A stretch of DNA of 64,000 nucleotides from Moritella marina ATCC 15381 (GCF_008931805.1 NZ_CP044399.1:1736001-1800000), one strand, 5' to 3'. Positions 38,344-47,846 are shown, counted from the stretch's first letter. Notes: generated by a model from the sequence alone, not told the origin. Numbers and translations are program-made.

Positions 38344-39156
38344 CTATAGCTCACCTAAGTTAACAATGTCCTTAAGTACAACATTTACCTTTAATTCAAT
38401 ACTGTCATTTTGGTTTTGAGTGACTTGAAAATATCCGCCTTCGCGAGATCGCTGATGCACTTCTAATTGACGAGTGTCTAACTGATCTACTGATAACTTG
38501 TTTGACCAATATGGCACCAATGAACATTGTGCAGATCCTGTCGCAATATCTTCATCAATACCAATCTTAGGAGCGAAGAATCTGAGTACATAACCCGCTT
38601 CGCCTTTCTGCGCGGTCACTATCAAAGCATGATAATCATCGATAGCCTTAATAACTGCAAAGTCAGGTTTGAAGTCACGAACTTGGTGTTCATCCTCAAG
38701 TACTAAAATCAAATCCCGGGTTGCAAATACATCAATAGGATCTAGACCAACTAGCTTGCCATAATCATTGGTATGTAAGTCTAAACTTAGTTTAGCAGTC
38801 CAACTCGGCATAACCATTGAATAACCATCGGCTAATTTTTTGACGGTAATTATGCCATGCTGACTATGTAGTTTGACGTCTAATGCATGCTCTGGTTGGA
38901 TTTCAAAAATAGCCGCCGCTGCCGCTGCCGCTAAACTGCCATGACCGCATAAATCGATTTCGACGTCACCAGCAAACCAACGAATAGCATAGCCTTGATC
39001 TGTAGCAACGATAAACGATGTCACCGGTTGGCCTAAATTTTTAGACAATGCTTGCAGCTCAGTATCTGCCAACCAAGCTGTTAACTTGACGACAGCAGCA
39101 GGATTACCCTGCGCGTGTTCACCTGTAAATACATTTAATATATATGCTTTATTCAC
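38344..39156 (-). CDS. PhzF-family isomerase/epimerase-like protein, copy 1
   Basis: 270 residues, matching the PhzF fold family (PF02567): the start NVFTGEHAQGNPAAVVKL, then GHGSLAAAAAA (the DLCGHGS motif) and ATGSAQCSLVPYW. The conserved catalytic glutamate position after GQPVTSF is not an obvious Glu here. PhzF itself isomerises a phenazine intermediate; most homologues have unknown substrates. It starts 17 bases after the CatB-UDG fusion gene and is probably in the same transcript. A second PhzF gene lies at 41.7-42.5 kb. Confidence 0.85.
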   Translation of the reverse strand: MNKAYILNVFTGEHAQGNPAAVVKLTAWLADTELQALSKNLGQPVTSFIVATDQGYAIRWFAGDVEIDLCGHGSLAAAAAAAIFEIQPEHALDVKLHSQHGIITVKKLADGYSMVMPSWTAKLSLDLHTNDYGKLVGLDPIDVFATRDLILVLEDEHQVRDFKPDFAVIKAIDDYHALIVTAQKGEAGYVLRFFAPKIGIDEDIATGSAQCSLVPYWSNKLSVDQLDTRQLEVHQRSREGGYFQVTQNQNDSIELKVNVVLKDIVNLGEL

Positions 39157-39173
39157 TGTCCATCCTTAAAAAA

Positions 39174-40511
39174 TTAGCGTGATCCAACGGTCAAGCCTTG
39201 TAACCGTATCCCTAATTCAATACAACTTTGTGTTGACCAGCCCCGAGATAAATGAGAAACAGAACAGACCATAACTTCAGATCCATTTATCACGACTAAA
39301 TTGGAACTATCCAGATCTAATTTACTGCCGGATAATATTTCTATATGTTTTTTTGCGTCAGCTCCATGAACTAATAAAACGCTCGGCTTAATCCTTGATA
39401 GCAGAAAATTGAACATAGAACTATCCATCAAACTCTTATCTAACTCATCAGCTTGTGTTGTCGCTGTCATATACAAGTTAGTTTCTAAACACTTACTCGT
39501 TAATTCATTCACGATTAATTCAATACTACGACGTGTATTACTTACCTTTGGACGTCTTGTTTTGCCAGGCTTTAACGGTTTAGCTGCACGTTCAGCGACA
39601 TAAGTATCAAACCAAGCCTGCTTATCAAAGCCAGTTTTGATATTCCAAAAGTCCCAAAACTCAGCATTCATTTCTGTTGCTGCATTAAACCCGACAATAA
39701 ATATGTCACTTTCTAGCGGATTACCAGAACAGACAAATGGACGAGGTTTAGATACGCTAATTAAACTCTTTTTAAGCTGGATATCAAAATCTTGCAGATC
39801 CGTATTATCTCCATTTAACGCCAGTATTGGATCTTCGGTGGAAGATTTATAAGCATTGGCATTATTGTGGTTATCGCTGTGATGACCACAATAACGATGC
39901 CAATAATCATAAAGACCATTGATATCTGCCGAGCACATTAAACTCATCGCCCCCTTAATTTCCTCATCACTCCATTGCCACCATTTCATTTCTAATAACT
40001 GAGTAATTTCACTTTCAGAAAAACGATAACGAATGTGTTTCGCTGGGTTTGAACCAACAATGGAATAAGGCGCTACATCTTTTGTTACAACGGCCCGGCT
40101 TGCGATAATTGCACCGTCACCAATAGTGACACCACTCATGATCATCGCTTCAGTACCGATCCAAACATCATTACCAATAACAGTATCACCTGAACGTTCA
40201 AAACCATCTTTAGCGTCAGCGAAGTTTTCATCATTTTGGTAAAAAAATGGGAAGGTACTAACCCAATTATTTTGATGCCCTTGATTACCCGCCATCATAA
40301 ACACAGCGCCCGAACCAATTGAGCAATAACTTCCGATAATTAACTTATCAATATCCGTTCTATCAGGCAGTAAATAACGAGCGCAGTCATCAAAGCTATG
40401 ATTATGATAATAGCCAGAATAGTAGCTGTGCTCTCCCACAATAATATTCGGATTTGTAACTTGTTCTTTCAATGATTTACCCACAAAAGGGCTTTCAAAA
40501 TAATTTTTCAA
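39174..40511 (-). CDS. Fusion of CatB/Vat-type xenobiotic acetyltransferase and uracil-DNA-glycosylase-like domain
   Basis: 445 residues from the TTG at 40511; a GTG at 40568 could add 19. Residues 2-210 are a left-handed beta-helix acetyltransferase of the CatB type: [31 protein letters not shown] with the catalytic His, [17 protein letters not shown], then [16 protein letters not shown] and [12 protein letters not shown]. After a 30-residue polar linker, residues about 255-440 match a uracil-DNA-glycosylase-superfamily type: [61 protein letters not shown] and VSHLSRGWS. The frame is continuous. The TTG gives the standard CatB start. The GFA gene upstream ends at the GTG (TAGTG overlap). Confidence 0.8.
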   Translation of the reverse strand: MKNYFESPFVGKSLKEQVTNPNIIVGEHSYYSGYYHNHSFDDCARYLLPDRTDIDKLIIGSYCSIGSGAVFMMAGNQGHQNNWVSTFPFFYQNDENFADAKDGFERSGDTVIGNDVWIGTEAMIMSGVTIGDGAIIASRAVVTKDVAPYSIVGSNPAKHIRYRFSESEITQLLEMKWWQWSDEEIKGAMSLMCSADINGLYDYWHRYCGHHSDNHNNANAYKSSTEDPILALNGDNTDLQDFDIQLKKSLISVSKPRPFVCSGNPLESDIFIVGFNAATEMNAEFWDFWNIKTGFDKQAWFDTYVAERAAKPLKPGKTRRPKVSNTRRSIELIVNELTSKCLETNLYMTATTQADELDKSLMDSSMFNFLLSRIKPSVLLVHGADAKKHIEILSGSKLDLDSSNLVVINGSEVMVCSVSHLSRGWSTQSCIELGIRLQGLTVGSR

Positions 40512-40567
40512 CTTAAACTCTCTTTTCTTATAGTATCCCTCGGTGTTCTGAGATTTATGACTAAGCA

Positions 40568-40975
40568 CTATTGTCTTGAAGGTTCGTGCTTTTCATACAT
40601 TGGTAATGTCGCATCGAGTTCTTCCCAGTTTCCCTTCGAGGTAATGAAATTATGGGAAATTGGTCGCTCTATGATATCACTATCGATCACACCTAAACGT
40701 ATTCTCAATTTATCAGGCTTCTCCGAGTTTGAGCTATAGATTGGAGAACCGCACGTAGAGCAGAAATATTTTCGCTTTCCTTCACTACTCTCATAGTATT
40801 TAAGTACATTTTTAATATCGGTAACGTTAAGTTCTGACGCATTCACAAATCCATTTGTCGCGTAAGCACTGCCACTTGATTTGCGACAACGGGAACAATG
40901 GCAATAAATCGGGTCTGAAATTGCGCCATTCAATTCAAACTGAATAGATCCGCACAAACAACTTCCTGTATACAT
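40568..40975 (-). CDS. GFA/CENP-V domain protein, second copy
   Basis: 135 residues with the zinc cysteines [28 protein letters not shown] and [12 protein letters not shown], followed by RIRLGVID. It is of the GFA family, more typical than the 35.3-kb copy. Its stop codon overlaps the most upstream possible start of the CatB-UDG gene by one base, so the two are translationally close. Confidence 0.88.
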   Translation of the reverse strand: MYTGSCLCGSIQFELNGAISDPIYCHCSRCRKSSGSAYATNGFVNASELNVTDIKNVLKYYESSEGKRKYFCSTCGSPIYSSNSEKPDKLRIRLGVIDSDIIERPISHNFITSKGNWEELDATLPMYEKHEPSRQ

Positions 40976-41020
40976 CTCAAGTCCTTAATATTAAAAATAT
41001 TAGAATGAAAACCTAATTAG

Positions 41021-41617
41021 TTACGCCATACCCACGTAACCCGAAGTTGATTGAATTCGACGACACCAACTTTGAATATCAGGGTAACGGTTTAAATCAA
41101 AACCACCTTCATCTGCGACATGGGTATAAGCATAAAGGGAAATATCAGCAATCGTCATTTCATCCCCGACTAAATACTGAGTTTCAGATAATTGGTTTTC
41201 CATTAACTGCAGTGCTTTATTACCGCCCTCTTGCAGCGAGGCGTGTTCATCCATCCTTGCTTTCGGCATGTCTAAATATTTTTGAATAAAACGGGCAACA
41301 GCAATAAAAGGTTCATGGCTGTATTGTTCGAAGAAAAGCCATTCATACACTTTGGCCTTCATGTAAATATCAGTTGGCAGCAAAGGTGTGTTCTCGGCAA
41401 AGTAGCCTAATATCGCGTTAGATTCGCATAGGTAACGACCGTCATCTAATTCGACCGCGGGGATCTTGCCGTTTGGATTTTTAGACAAGAACGCAGCTGT
41501 TTTCGTTTCACCCGCTAGAATATTCACATCAATCCAGTCATGTTCAATACTTAAAAACGATAATAACATCTTCACTTTTAAGCAGTTACCTGATTGTAAG
41601 TCACCATATACTTTCAT
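41021..41617 (-). CDS. Glutathione S-transferase family protein
   Basis: 198 residues. The N-terminal thioredoxin-like domain (MKVYGDLQSGNCLKVKMLLS, then NPNGKIPAVELDDGRYLCESNAILGYF with the cis-proline and glutathione-binding ES) is followed by a helical domain with TIADISLYAYTHVADEGGFDL. It is a cytosolic detoxification-type GST; the substrate is unknown. It lies between a PhzF gene and a GFA gene on the same strand with gaps of about 45 bases. The company of GFA and GST suggests glutathione-linked chemistry. Confidence 0.9.
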   Translation of the reverse strand: MKVYGDLQSGNCLKVKMLLSFLSIEHDWIDVNILAGETKTAAFLSKNPNGKIPAVELDDGRYLCESNAILGYFAENTPLLPTDIYMKAKVYEWLFFEQYSHEPFIAVARFIQKYLDMPKARMDEHASLQEGGNKALQLMENQLSETQYLVGDEMTIADISLYAYTHVADEGGFDLNRYPDIQSWCRRIQSTSGYVGMA

Positions 41618-41659
41618 TTTTCACCCTCCTTGACGATTCGATTTACCAACAAACTAACA

Positions 41660-42451
41660 TTACACATTAATCGTACCTTTCAGGTATAGCACACCTTGAC
41701 CAGATACAATGACATGCTGATTGGTAACCTGACACTTTAAAATACCGCCTCGGCGTGAGGCTTGGTATGCCAGCAAGTCAGTCTTGGCTAATTTATCAGC
41801 CCAATAAGGTGCCAAACCCGCATGAATAGAACCTGTAACAGGGTCTTCATCACCACCGCTTGCAGGCCAGAAATAACGCGAAATAAAATCATATTGAGTC
41901 GATGCAGACGTAACAACAACATCATAAGGCGCAAGTTGTTTCAGTTGTGATGAATCATAAGTAACATCTAATACGTCTTGCTCACAGCTTAGAATGGCAA
42001 AGTAAGCCTGTCTATTTCTCAGCACTTGCGTTGGTGTTTTCGAAAGGCCTAACAGCAGCTGCGCTGGTATATCGGCAATAGGCTCTGGCATTTGAACAGG
42101 GAAAGTCATTTCTATTTCATGATGCTGATTCAGTACTACTTTTAACGTACCAACTTCAGCGGTAATAAACTCTATTTCGTTTTCAACACCAAATTCATGA
42201 AATAGCACAAAAGCAGACGCCAATGTCGCATGACCACAAAAATCAATTTCTGTCAGCGGCGAGAACCAACGGATCTCGTACTGGTTTCCCTCAACCTGCT
42301 TTATAAACGCGGTTTCTGATAGGTTGTTCTCTATCGCGATACTTTGCATCAACTCCGCTGTTAGCCAATCATCTACTGGAATAACGGCGGCGGAATTACC
42401 TTTGAACTGTTGATCTGTAAACGCATCAACGATGAATATATCCATTTTCAA
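41660..42451 (-). CDS. PhzF-family protein, copy 2
   Basis: 263 residues. The start MDIFIVDAFTDQQFKGNSAA then VIPVDDWL is typical, the catalytic glutamate is present in NLSETAFI, followed by IRWFSPLTEIDFCGHATLAS and GGDEDPVTGSIHAGLAPYW. Unlike copy 1 it keeps the usual SETAF motif, so it is more likely to be an active isomerase. A TTG at 42451 lies eight bases from GGAG; the ATG at 42445 is further. Both begin the same fold. Confidence 0.88.
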   Translation of the reverse strand: MKMDIFIVDAFTDQQFKGNSAAVIPVDDWLTAELMQSIAIENNLSETAFIKQVEGNQYEIRWFSPLTEIDFCGHATLASAFVLFHEFGVENEIEFITAEVGTLKVVLNQHHEIEMTFPVQMPEPIADIPAQLLLGLSKTPTQVLRNRQAYFAILSCEQDVLDVTYDSSQLKQLAPYDVVVTSASTQYDFISRYFWPASGGDEDPVTGSIHAGLAPYWADKLAKTDLLAYQASRRGGILKCQVTNQHVIVSGQGVLYLKGTINV

Positions 42452-42477
42452 TGTATGAACTCCTTTTGCTTTTATAC

Positions 42478-43464
42478 TTATTTCAATGTCTGTAACCAGT
42501 CTTTAACCACTAACTGTACCTCAGAATCAACAACTATGCCCATATGTGAAACCTCAGGTAACAACGCCACTTTAACTGATGTGTATGGCGACATGACAGA
42601 CTCAAACTGCTGCGCAATAAACGCGTCATCACATTCACCGACGGCTACAAGAACAGGTTGTTTGATCGCAGCAAGGTCTTTTTTATAATGACGCGGTGCG
42701 TAGGCCGTATTCAGTCGATGAGAATACGACAAGGTTTCAGTACCATCTCGTGCTGATGCAGGCATATTGAATTCGATAGCGGTCAGATGATCAAACCGGT
42801 GGATCCCCAGCATATTAAGCATGCTTAACCCGATGATACGAGCAGTATGTGCATTAGCCCAACCACCCGAATTACTACGCATCGTTGGGGCATTGTATTT
42901 TAGGAAAGGTGATAACAATAGATAAGCATCGATTTGATCGGCATAGCGACTGCCAGCAAAACGTATAGCGAGTCCACCGCCAGATGAATGGCCACCAAGG
43001 ATCAGTTTGGCATTGGGGTGGCGAGCTTGGATCTGAGTAATAAAATCGGCTAAATCATCTTCTAGTTGTTCAATATAGTCGACATCGCCTCGCCGTTCAG
43101 GTGTCATGCCATGCCCGCGTAAATCAGGTGTATAGACTGTAGCTAGCCCGTCATCACTGATGGATTTAGCTAAAGGCAGCAAATACTGGCTATGCCAACC
43201 AGATCCATGCAGTAAAATAAGCACCGTATCAGCGCTCGCAGGATAGTGTCGATAGGTTATCTCTTTACCATCCCTTGCTTTACAGCTTTGTCGTGGTGGC
43301 AAGCATGTGTAATCAACGGTATAAAGTTCATCAAAATTAAGACTGTTATTATCCGAGTTACGTGGTTTCCGCTTACCAAACATAATCAGTAAGGCGGCAA
43401 TACTCAGTTGAATTACCACCGGAATGACCACAAAGTAAATAACCGTTAAAAACACTGTCTGCAT
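42478..43464 (-). CDS. Membrane-anchored alpha/beta hydrolase (monoglyceride-lipase-like)
   Basis: 328 residues. One N-terminal membrane helix (about 5-27) is followed by an alpha/beta hydrolase fold: oxyanion loop LHGSGWHSQY, DLRGHGMTPERRG, the nucleophile serine in LGGHSSGGG, an acidic residue in VGECDDAF and the late histidine in EVSHMGIV. The arrangement resembles lysophospholipase or monoglyceride lipases anchored to the inner membrane. Upstream lies a 13-bp tandem repeat in the probable promoter area. Confidence 0.85.
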   Translation of the reverse strand: MQTVFLTVIYFVVIPVVIQLSIAALLIMFGKRKPRNSDNNSLNFDELYTVDYTCLPPRQSCKARDGKEITYRHYPASADTVLILLHGSGWHSQYLLPLAKSISDDGLATVYTPDLRGHGMTPERRGDVDYIEQLEDDLADFITQIQARHPNAKLILGGHSSGGGLAIRFAGSRYADQIDAYLLLSPFLKYNAPTMRSNSGGWANAHTARIIGLSMLNMLGIHRFDHLTAIEFNMPASARDGTETLSYSHRLNTAYAPRHYKKDLAAIKQPVLVAVGECDDAFIAQQFESVMSPYTSVKVALLPEVSHMGIVVDSEVQLVVKDWLQTLK

Positions 43465-43488
43465 ATACTATTTCCCTATACGTTCTAG

Positions 43489-43546
43489 CTATACTGTCTA
43501 CCTATGCTATCGACCTATACTGTCTACTTATACTATCGACCGATAC
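43489..43546. repeat. 13-bp tandem repeat, 4.4 copies, upstream of the hydrolase gene
   Basis: Units CTATACTGTCTAC, CTATGCTATCGAC, CTATACTGTCTAC, TTATACTATCGAC, then a partial one. Units 1 and 3 are identical and 2 and 4 nearly so, so it can also be seen as two copies of a 26-bp unit. It starts 25 bases before the hydrolase start codon on the minus strand. Confidence 0.8.
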
Positions 43547-43577
43547 AGCTCCGAACACTTTGGGTATGTAAACGGCT

Positions 43578-43988
43578 TCAAAGTATGTCCTGACAAAATC
43601 TAAATAGATAACCATCAGGAGTTTGAACGATAAATTGCTGTTGAACCGTTATCTTATTACCACACTCATACGACTTAGATTCTAAGTGTAAATATATCGC
43701 ATCTGCAGCCAGTGACTTAACACTGCGATATAAAGCTTCGATATTTTCAACGTCCCACTGGAAATTAATACCACGCCCTAATGGAGCTTCAAGCTTATCG
43801 GTGATCCACTTACGGCTATCACTGTTGATACCTTCAAGCATCAAATCAACACCATCAAGCGTGAGATAGACAAACTCTTCTTCTGGGCGTTCGTATTTTA
43901 CAGCGAACCCCAATACGTTAACGAAGAACGCTTTACTCACATTTATATCGAAACAGTAAAGCTCAGGTACTACTCGTAACGTCATCAT
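43578..43988 (-). CDS. VOC-family protein (bleomycin-resistance/glyoxalase-like)
   Basis: 136 residues. The pattern VPELYCFDINVSKAFFVNVL, GFAVKYERPEEEFVYLTLDG, RGINFQWDVENIEALYRSV and TPDGYLFRFCQ is that of bleomycin-resistance-type VOC proteins, which bind and sequester a ligand rather than catalyse. Two ATGs start it, three bases apart. Ligand unknown. It lies in the minus-strand run of small detoxification-type genes. Confidence 0.85.
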   Translation of the reverse strand: MMTLRVVPELYCFDINVSKAFFVNVLGFAVKYERPEEEFVYLTLDGVDLMLEGINSDSRKWITDKLEAPLGRGINFQWDVENIEALYRSVKSLAADAIYLHLESKSYECGNKITVQQQFIVQTPDGYLFRFCQDIL

Positions 43989-44040
43989 TCCACCTATTCA
44001 GACTAGCTTGCTACTAGGTAAGTAACATGTGCCACTTAAA

Positions 44041-44619
44041 TTAAACGAGTTGTAGCCGTTTTTTAGAGTCTATCGGAGTATTTGCATGGTCTACTTTCAT
44101 AAGACCATAGATGTTGTGATCTACGATTACTCCATGGAGGTTTTCAGAATTCTTTATTGTACCTTCAAGGTGAAAGCCAAGTCGTTCACAGACTTTTTGA
44201 CTCGGAATGTTTTCTGTCGCAACATGAATCTGAATTTTAGTCATACTCAATTTATCAAAAGCATATTCTATAAGAGCCTTACATGATTTGGTTATAAAGC
44301 CTTTTCCCTGACATTCTGCTGAAACCCAATAACCAATGATTACTTTCTTCAGGTCTTGGTTTATTTCGTTTAATGTTATTACACCAACAAGCCTGCCATG
44401 ATATTCAATACCGCAAGCAAGCTCTTTGTTTTCAGAAAGACCGGAAAGACAAAGTTTGATGAAACTTTCTGTATCTTCATGACTTTTTGTTTTAGGTGGC
44501 CAAGTCATCCATTTTTCTAGGTACTGTCTATTGTTATCAATTAATGCAAATAACTCTTTAGCATGGTGTTGAGTTAACAGAACAAGTTGTAAATTATCTT
44601 CTATTTCTTTGACGAACAT
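44041..44619 (-). CDS. GNAT acetyltransferase of the RimJ/RimL type
   Basis: 192 residues. The start FVKEIEDNLQLVLLTQHHAKEL, an internal RQYLEKWMTWP, the acetyl-CoA loop ECQGKGFITKSCKALIEYAF and the late NIPSQKVCERLGFHLEGTIK are typical of RimJ/RimL-like N-acetyltransferases acting on protein amino ends or small amines. The specific substrate cannot be told. Confidence 0.88.
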   Translation of the reverse strand: MFVKEIEDNLQLVLLTQHHAKELFALIDNNRQYLEKWMTWPPKTKSHEDTESFIKLCLSGLSENKELACGIEYHGRLVGVITLNEINQDLKKVIIGYWVSAECQGKGFITKSCKALIEYAFDKLSMTKIQIHVATENIPSQKVCERLGFHLEGTIKNSENLHGVIVDHNIYGLMKVDHANTPIDSKKRLQLV

Positions 44620-44779
44620 ATTAATCCTTCCTTAGGACACCTTGTTGTATTTACTCTATACTATTCCAGCCATAAACGCGACAGTAACACTGGCTTCAAA
44701 TCATTGATTAATTGAGAGTTTATTTCACTGTTTTAGTCGCATGACGCCCACTTGATTAGCTTTCAATACCGAATCCCAC

Positions 44780-45355
44780 TTATTTAGGTTTTTCTTCGTG
44801 AACAAGCATGTCCATGAATTTTTCAAACCGCCTTAGTCTGGTTTCGGGTTTCTTCGCACTTATCAATCCGTACGCGATAACATAACGACTCGATTTATTC
44901 AGCGTTTCAAAAAACTGTTTTACTATCGGCTGATTTTCTAGAGCCGCGATAAAATCTTCAGGCACTGCCATCTCACTTACCACATAGGCGTTTTCCCAAC
45001 GACCGTCAGCTTTCGCGGCATGAACATGCACAAGTCCAGATGCCTGCATTCGGTTTGCGTTTATCAAACGTTCGACATGCTCTGTGTTCCTTTTAGACCA
45101 ATTACTTCGTTTTGTTCTGGGCGTTAAGCGCTGAAGGTATGATTGATCATCAAGTGACTTTTTAACGCCATCAATCCAACCCCAACACAAAACTTCAATC
45201 ACGACATCGTTCCAAGTAACACTTTGGATCCCAGTGTTTTTCTTAAAGATCTTTACCCACAACTCACTTTCAGTGGCGTGATTCGCCTTTAACCACTAGC
45301 TGAGATCTTCAGGTGTGGCAAATGTCATGATTTTCAACGGATCTGGTTCAGGCAT
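44780..45355 (-). pseudogene. YdeI/OmpD-associated-family gene with in-frame amber codon 20
   Basis: Starting from the ATG at 45355 (with GGGA upstream), the frame reads MPEPDPLKIMTFATPEDLS, then TAG at 45296-45298, then WLKANHATESELWVKIFKKN and on to the end without another stop. The pieces together match the YdeI-like family (PF13376 type): EVLCWGWIDGVKKSLDDQSY, RLTPRTKRSNWSKRN and the C-terminal motif with YVIAYGLISAKKPETRLRRF. A single base change explains the stop. Either the gene is dead, it restarts at the TTG at 45262 to give a 160-residue protein lacking the amino end, or the amber is suppressed. Confidence 0.75.
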
Positions 45356-45427
45356 CTAGTTATATTCCCTTCGGCGAATCAGCAGAGTCCTTGCCCTACC
45401 AGTCACACTAATCAATAGCAGCAATTT

Positions 45428-45535
45428 AATTATCTTTATGAACAATACCTTATCAATTTAACACGACAAGGTAAACGGTCAGCGACTATTGGTGGCGATA
45501 CTTGTGCGGTTCAACTAATACAGATACTTCAAGAT
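45428..45535. repeat. Element X, copy 1
   Basis: About 100 bases shared with 55612-55716. Common blocks include ATGAACAA-ACCTTA, CAA-TTAA, CAAGGTAAACGGTCAG and GTGCGGTT. It contains an ACCTT/AAGGT dyad. It begins about 70 bases upstream of the YdeI-like start, the same relation copy 2 has to a GNAT gene. Function unknown. Confidence 0.6.
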
Positions 45536-45654
45536 TATTAGCTGATGGTATTTCCGAGAGGGATTGTGACTGGTGTAATACTTGAATACGGCTTAAATAT
45601 GTTAAAGCATTCTGTTAGAATAATAGGTTATTGATTAAAGAATACCGAGCCAGC

Positions 45655-46848
45655 ATGTCAGAGTTTAAAGAATTTTCACTTTTAGCGTCAATTATTGACC
45701 GCGTTAGTCTTAAAGGCTACAAACAGCCTACCCCGATCCAAAAAGAATGTATTCCAGCACTTATAAATGGCCATGACCTTCTGGGTATAGCGCAAACGGG
45801 CACAGGAAAAACAGCGGCCTTTTCATTGCCTATTATCAATAATTTTGGCCGCAATAAAATTGATATCAAAGCGAAGAGCACACGTTCGCTCATACTCACG
45901 CCCACGCGAGAGCTTGCCTCACAAATAATGCAAAACATTGACGACTACGCTGATGGCTTAGGACTTAAAACTAAAGTTGTTTATGGCGGTGTCGGAAGAC
46001 AAGATCAAGTTGACTCTATCGCACTTGGACTGGATATTTTAGTCGCCACCCCTGGTAGGTTATTGGATTTAATTAAAACCGGCGATATAGATTTTCAGGC
46101 GTTAGAAGTATTCGTGTTAGATGAAGCAGATACAATGCTGGATATGGGGTTCTTTAAAGATGTTCAACGCATCATATCTAAGCTACCAAAGCACCGACAA
46201 ACACTGTTGTTTTCAGCGACTATGCCCGCTGAAATAGAGATTCTTGCACAAGCAATATTAACCGACCCAATAAAAGTCCAAATTGCGGCTGAAACGGTGA
46301 CTATCGACTTGATTAATCAAAGTGTATACCAGCTGGAAAAATCGAATAAAGTACCCTTGTTGTTTGATATTATGCAACAATCTGACTATAAAAAAGTACT
46401 CATTTTTTGTAAAACAAAACCAGGCGCTGATATCATAGTTGACGCACTTGAAGATGCCTCAATCACAGCCGCTAGCCTGCACAGCGGTAAATCTCAAACC
46501 GCGAGGGAAGACGCGTTACAACAGTTTAAAGAAGCTAATTTAAGGGTGTTAGTGGCAACAGATGTCGCTGCTCGTGGCATTGATGTTGATAATATCACCT
46601 TAGTCATCAACTATAACTTGCCTGAAGACCCAAGAAACTACATACACCGTATCGGTCGAACGGCGCGCGCAGGAAAAAGTGGCATGGCCATTTCATTTGC
46701 TGTCGAAAATGATATTACGCTATTAAAGAGTATTGAGAAAAGCATAGGACAAGTCATTCCAGTTGTAATGGAACAGCCTTTCCATAAAGAGTTTGCAGCA
46801 GCGCCTAAAAAAGCCAAGAAGAAAGGTAAAAAAAGAAATAAAAGATGA
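45655..46848 (+). CDS. DEAD-box RNA helicase (RhlE-like)
   Basis: 397 residues from the ATG at 45655; a TTG at 45631 could add eight. All helicase motifs are present: Q motif PTPIQ, Walker A AQTGTGKT (46-53), PTRELA (83-88), TPGR, DEAD (156-159), SAT (187-189), ARGID and HRIGRTARAGKSG. The tail is short and very basic (AAPKKAKKKGKKRNKR), which suits RNA binding. It unwinds or remodels RNA, typical of cold-adapted ribosome assembly or decay factors. It is one of the few plus-strand genes in this accessory region. Confidence 0.92.
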   Translation: MSEFKEFSLLASIIDRVSLKGYKQPTPIQKECIPALINGHDLLGIAQTGTGKTAAFSLPIINNFGRNKIDIKAKSTRSLILTPTRELASQIMQNIDDYADGLGLKTKVVYGGVGRQDQVDSIALGLDILVATPGRLLDLIKTGDIDFQALEVFVLDEADTMLDMGFFKDVQRIISKLPKHRQTLLFSATMPAEIEILAQAILTDPIKVQIAAETVTIDLINQSVYQLEKSNKVPLLFDIMQQSDYKKVLIFCKTKPGADIIVDALEDASITAASLHSGKSQTAREDALQQFKEANLRVLVATDVAARGIDVDNITLVINYNLPEDPRNYIHRIGRTARAGKSGMAISFAVENDITLLKSIEKSIGQVIPVVMEQPFHKEFAAAPKKAKKKGKKRNKR

Positions 46849-46932
46849 GTATAGATCACGCCCAAATACGGTATTTAAGCAGATGACACTACGGCAAAAA
46901 CAAACAGGCCTTTAACCCTAGTGTAAAAATGT

Positions 46933-46968
46933 AGATGCTTTCATATTAGTATTTGAAAGCATCTTTTA
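46933..46968 (+). terminator. Terminator after the DEAD-box helicase gene
   Basis: AGATGCTTTCA and TGAAAGCATCT form an 11-bp stem with a ten-base loop followed by TTTTA. Confidence 0.8.
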
Positions 46969-47025
46969 TGGCACAGCCATCGCGGTTAGAGATAGTCTCA
47001 TATGCATATCTCTTTGCCGCAATGT

Positions 47026-47277
47026 TTAAAAATGAATTGTTTGAGCAGTTGGCGGAGACGCCGGCAAACCACACATTTCATCGTAAGGTGTCTGTAACAA
47101 AAGTTGTGCCTCGGTAACATCATGCACTCTTAGAAACTGCTTAGCATCAGACAATGAGCCACAAACCTCGACTTCTAATAATGAGGGTAGTGCACAAAAG
47201 TCTTGGTTTTCATCTGTTGCCCCGACTAAATAATGAATGCCTTCCGAAATACCGATAATTGTAGGTTTAAGTTGCAT
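47026..47277 (-). CDS. Small DUF6482-like protein
   Basis: 83 residues. The central pattern of an aromatic beta-strand (GIHYLVGATDENQ), a SLSDAKQFLRVHDV helix and the end TPYDEMCGLPASP resembles the DUF6482 family, whose members end in a YDEMCG-type motif. Function unknown. It stands between the helicase terminator and a VOC gene. Confidence 0.55.
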   Translation of the reverse strand: MQLKPTIIGISEGIHYLVGATDENQDFCALPSLLEVEVCGSLSDAKQFLRVHDVTEAQLLLQTPYDEMCGLPASPPTAQTIHF

Positions 47278-47355
47278 AATAATATCCTCAATCGTGTTGT
47301 ATAAATTCTATACGTTAAAGATCGAAGAGTAGATCACATGCACTGACTAAATTTA

Positions 47356-47760
47356 TTAAACTCGGCACCTCAACTCGACACCGTTACCTTCAGGATCTTG
47401 GATATAAACCGAATTCCCTTCCCCTTGAGCTCCGTAGCGACTAGCAAACTCACCAACTGCTACGCCATTTAGTTGGAGGTGATTAATAATATCGGGTTCT
47501 GAAAGTGACTTTATTTGTAAGCAAAAATGATCGACATTCCTTTCTGTTTTACTGGGCGCTCCTCCACCAACAGCGCCAAGCCTGCTATTAACAACCACCA
47601 AATCAATAAGTGCACTACCTGCTCTAAGTTGAGTCAGGCCTGTTTCTGGCGTTGTCTCTCGCTCAATACTACAGCCTAATACACGCGTATAAAAATCAAT
47701 CATATCCTTGAGTTTTGTTGTTCTTAATACGATATGATCGATTGCTAAGACTTCCAACAT
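47356..47760 (-). CDS. VOC-family glyoxalase/dioxygenase-like protein
   Basis: 134 residues. Metal-ligand positions of a catalytic VOC enzyme are visible: His in AIDHIVLRT, His in NVDHFCLQI and Glu in PEGNGVELR. This fits a metal-dependent lyase or FosX/glyoxalase type rather than the sequestering bleomycin type at 43.6 kb. Substrate unknown. Confidence 0.88.
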   Translation of the reverse strand: MLEVLAIDHIVLRTTKLKDMIDFYTRVLGCSIERETTPETGLTQLRAGSALIDLVVVNSRLGAVGGGAPSKTERNVDHFCLQIKSLSEPDIINHLQLNGVAVGEFASRYGAQGEGNSVYIQDPEGNGVELRCRV

Positions 47761-47846
47761 TTACATCTCCTTCTAAAGACTCAATAACCCACATCAACAA
47801 ACACAGATGACCACTTCCTAAGTGGCTATTTACAACATTTTTAGGA

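Noticed and set aside
39174-40511. Calling the CatB domain a chloramphenicol resistance gene
   Set aside because: The family includes many acetyltransferases of unknown substrate, and the fusion makes resistance activity uncertain.
45428-45535. Element X as part of a group II intron or an attC site
   Set aside because: GTGCGGTT and paired segments are suggestive, but there is no reverse transcriptase, no domain V and no matching core heptamers.
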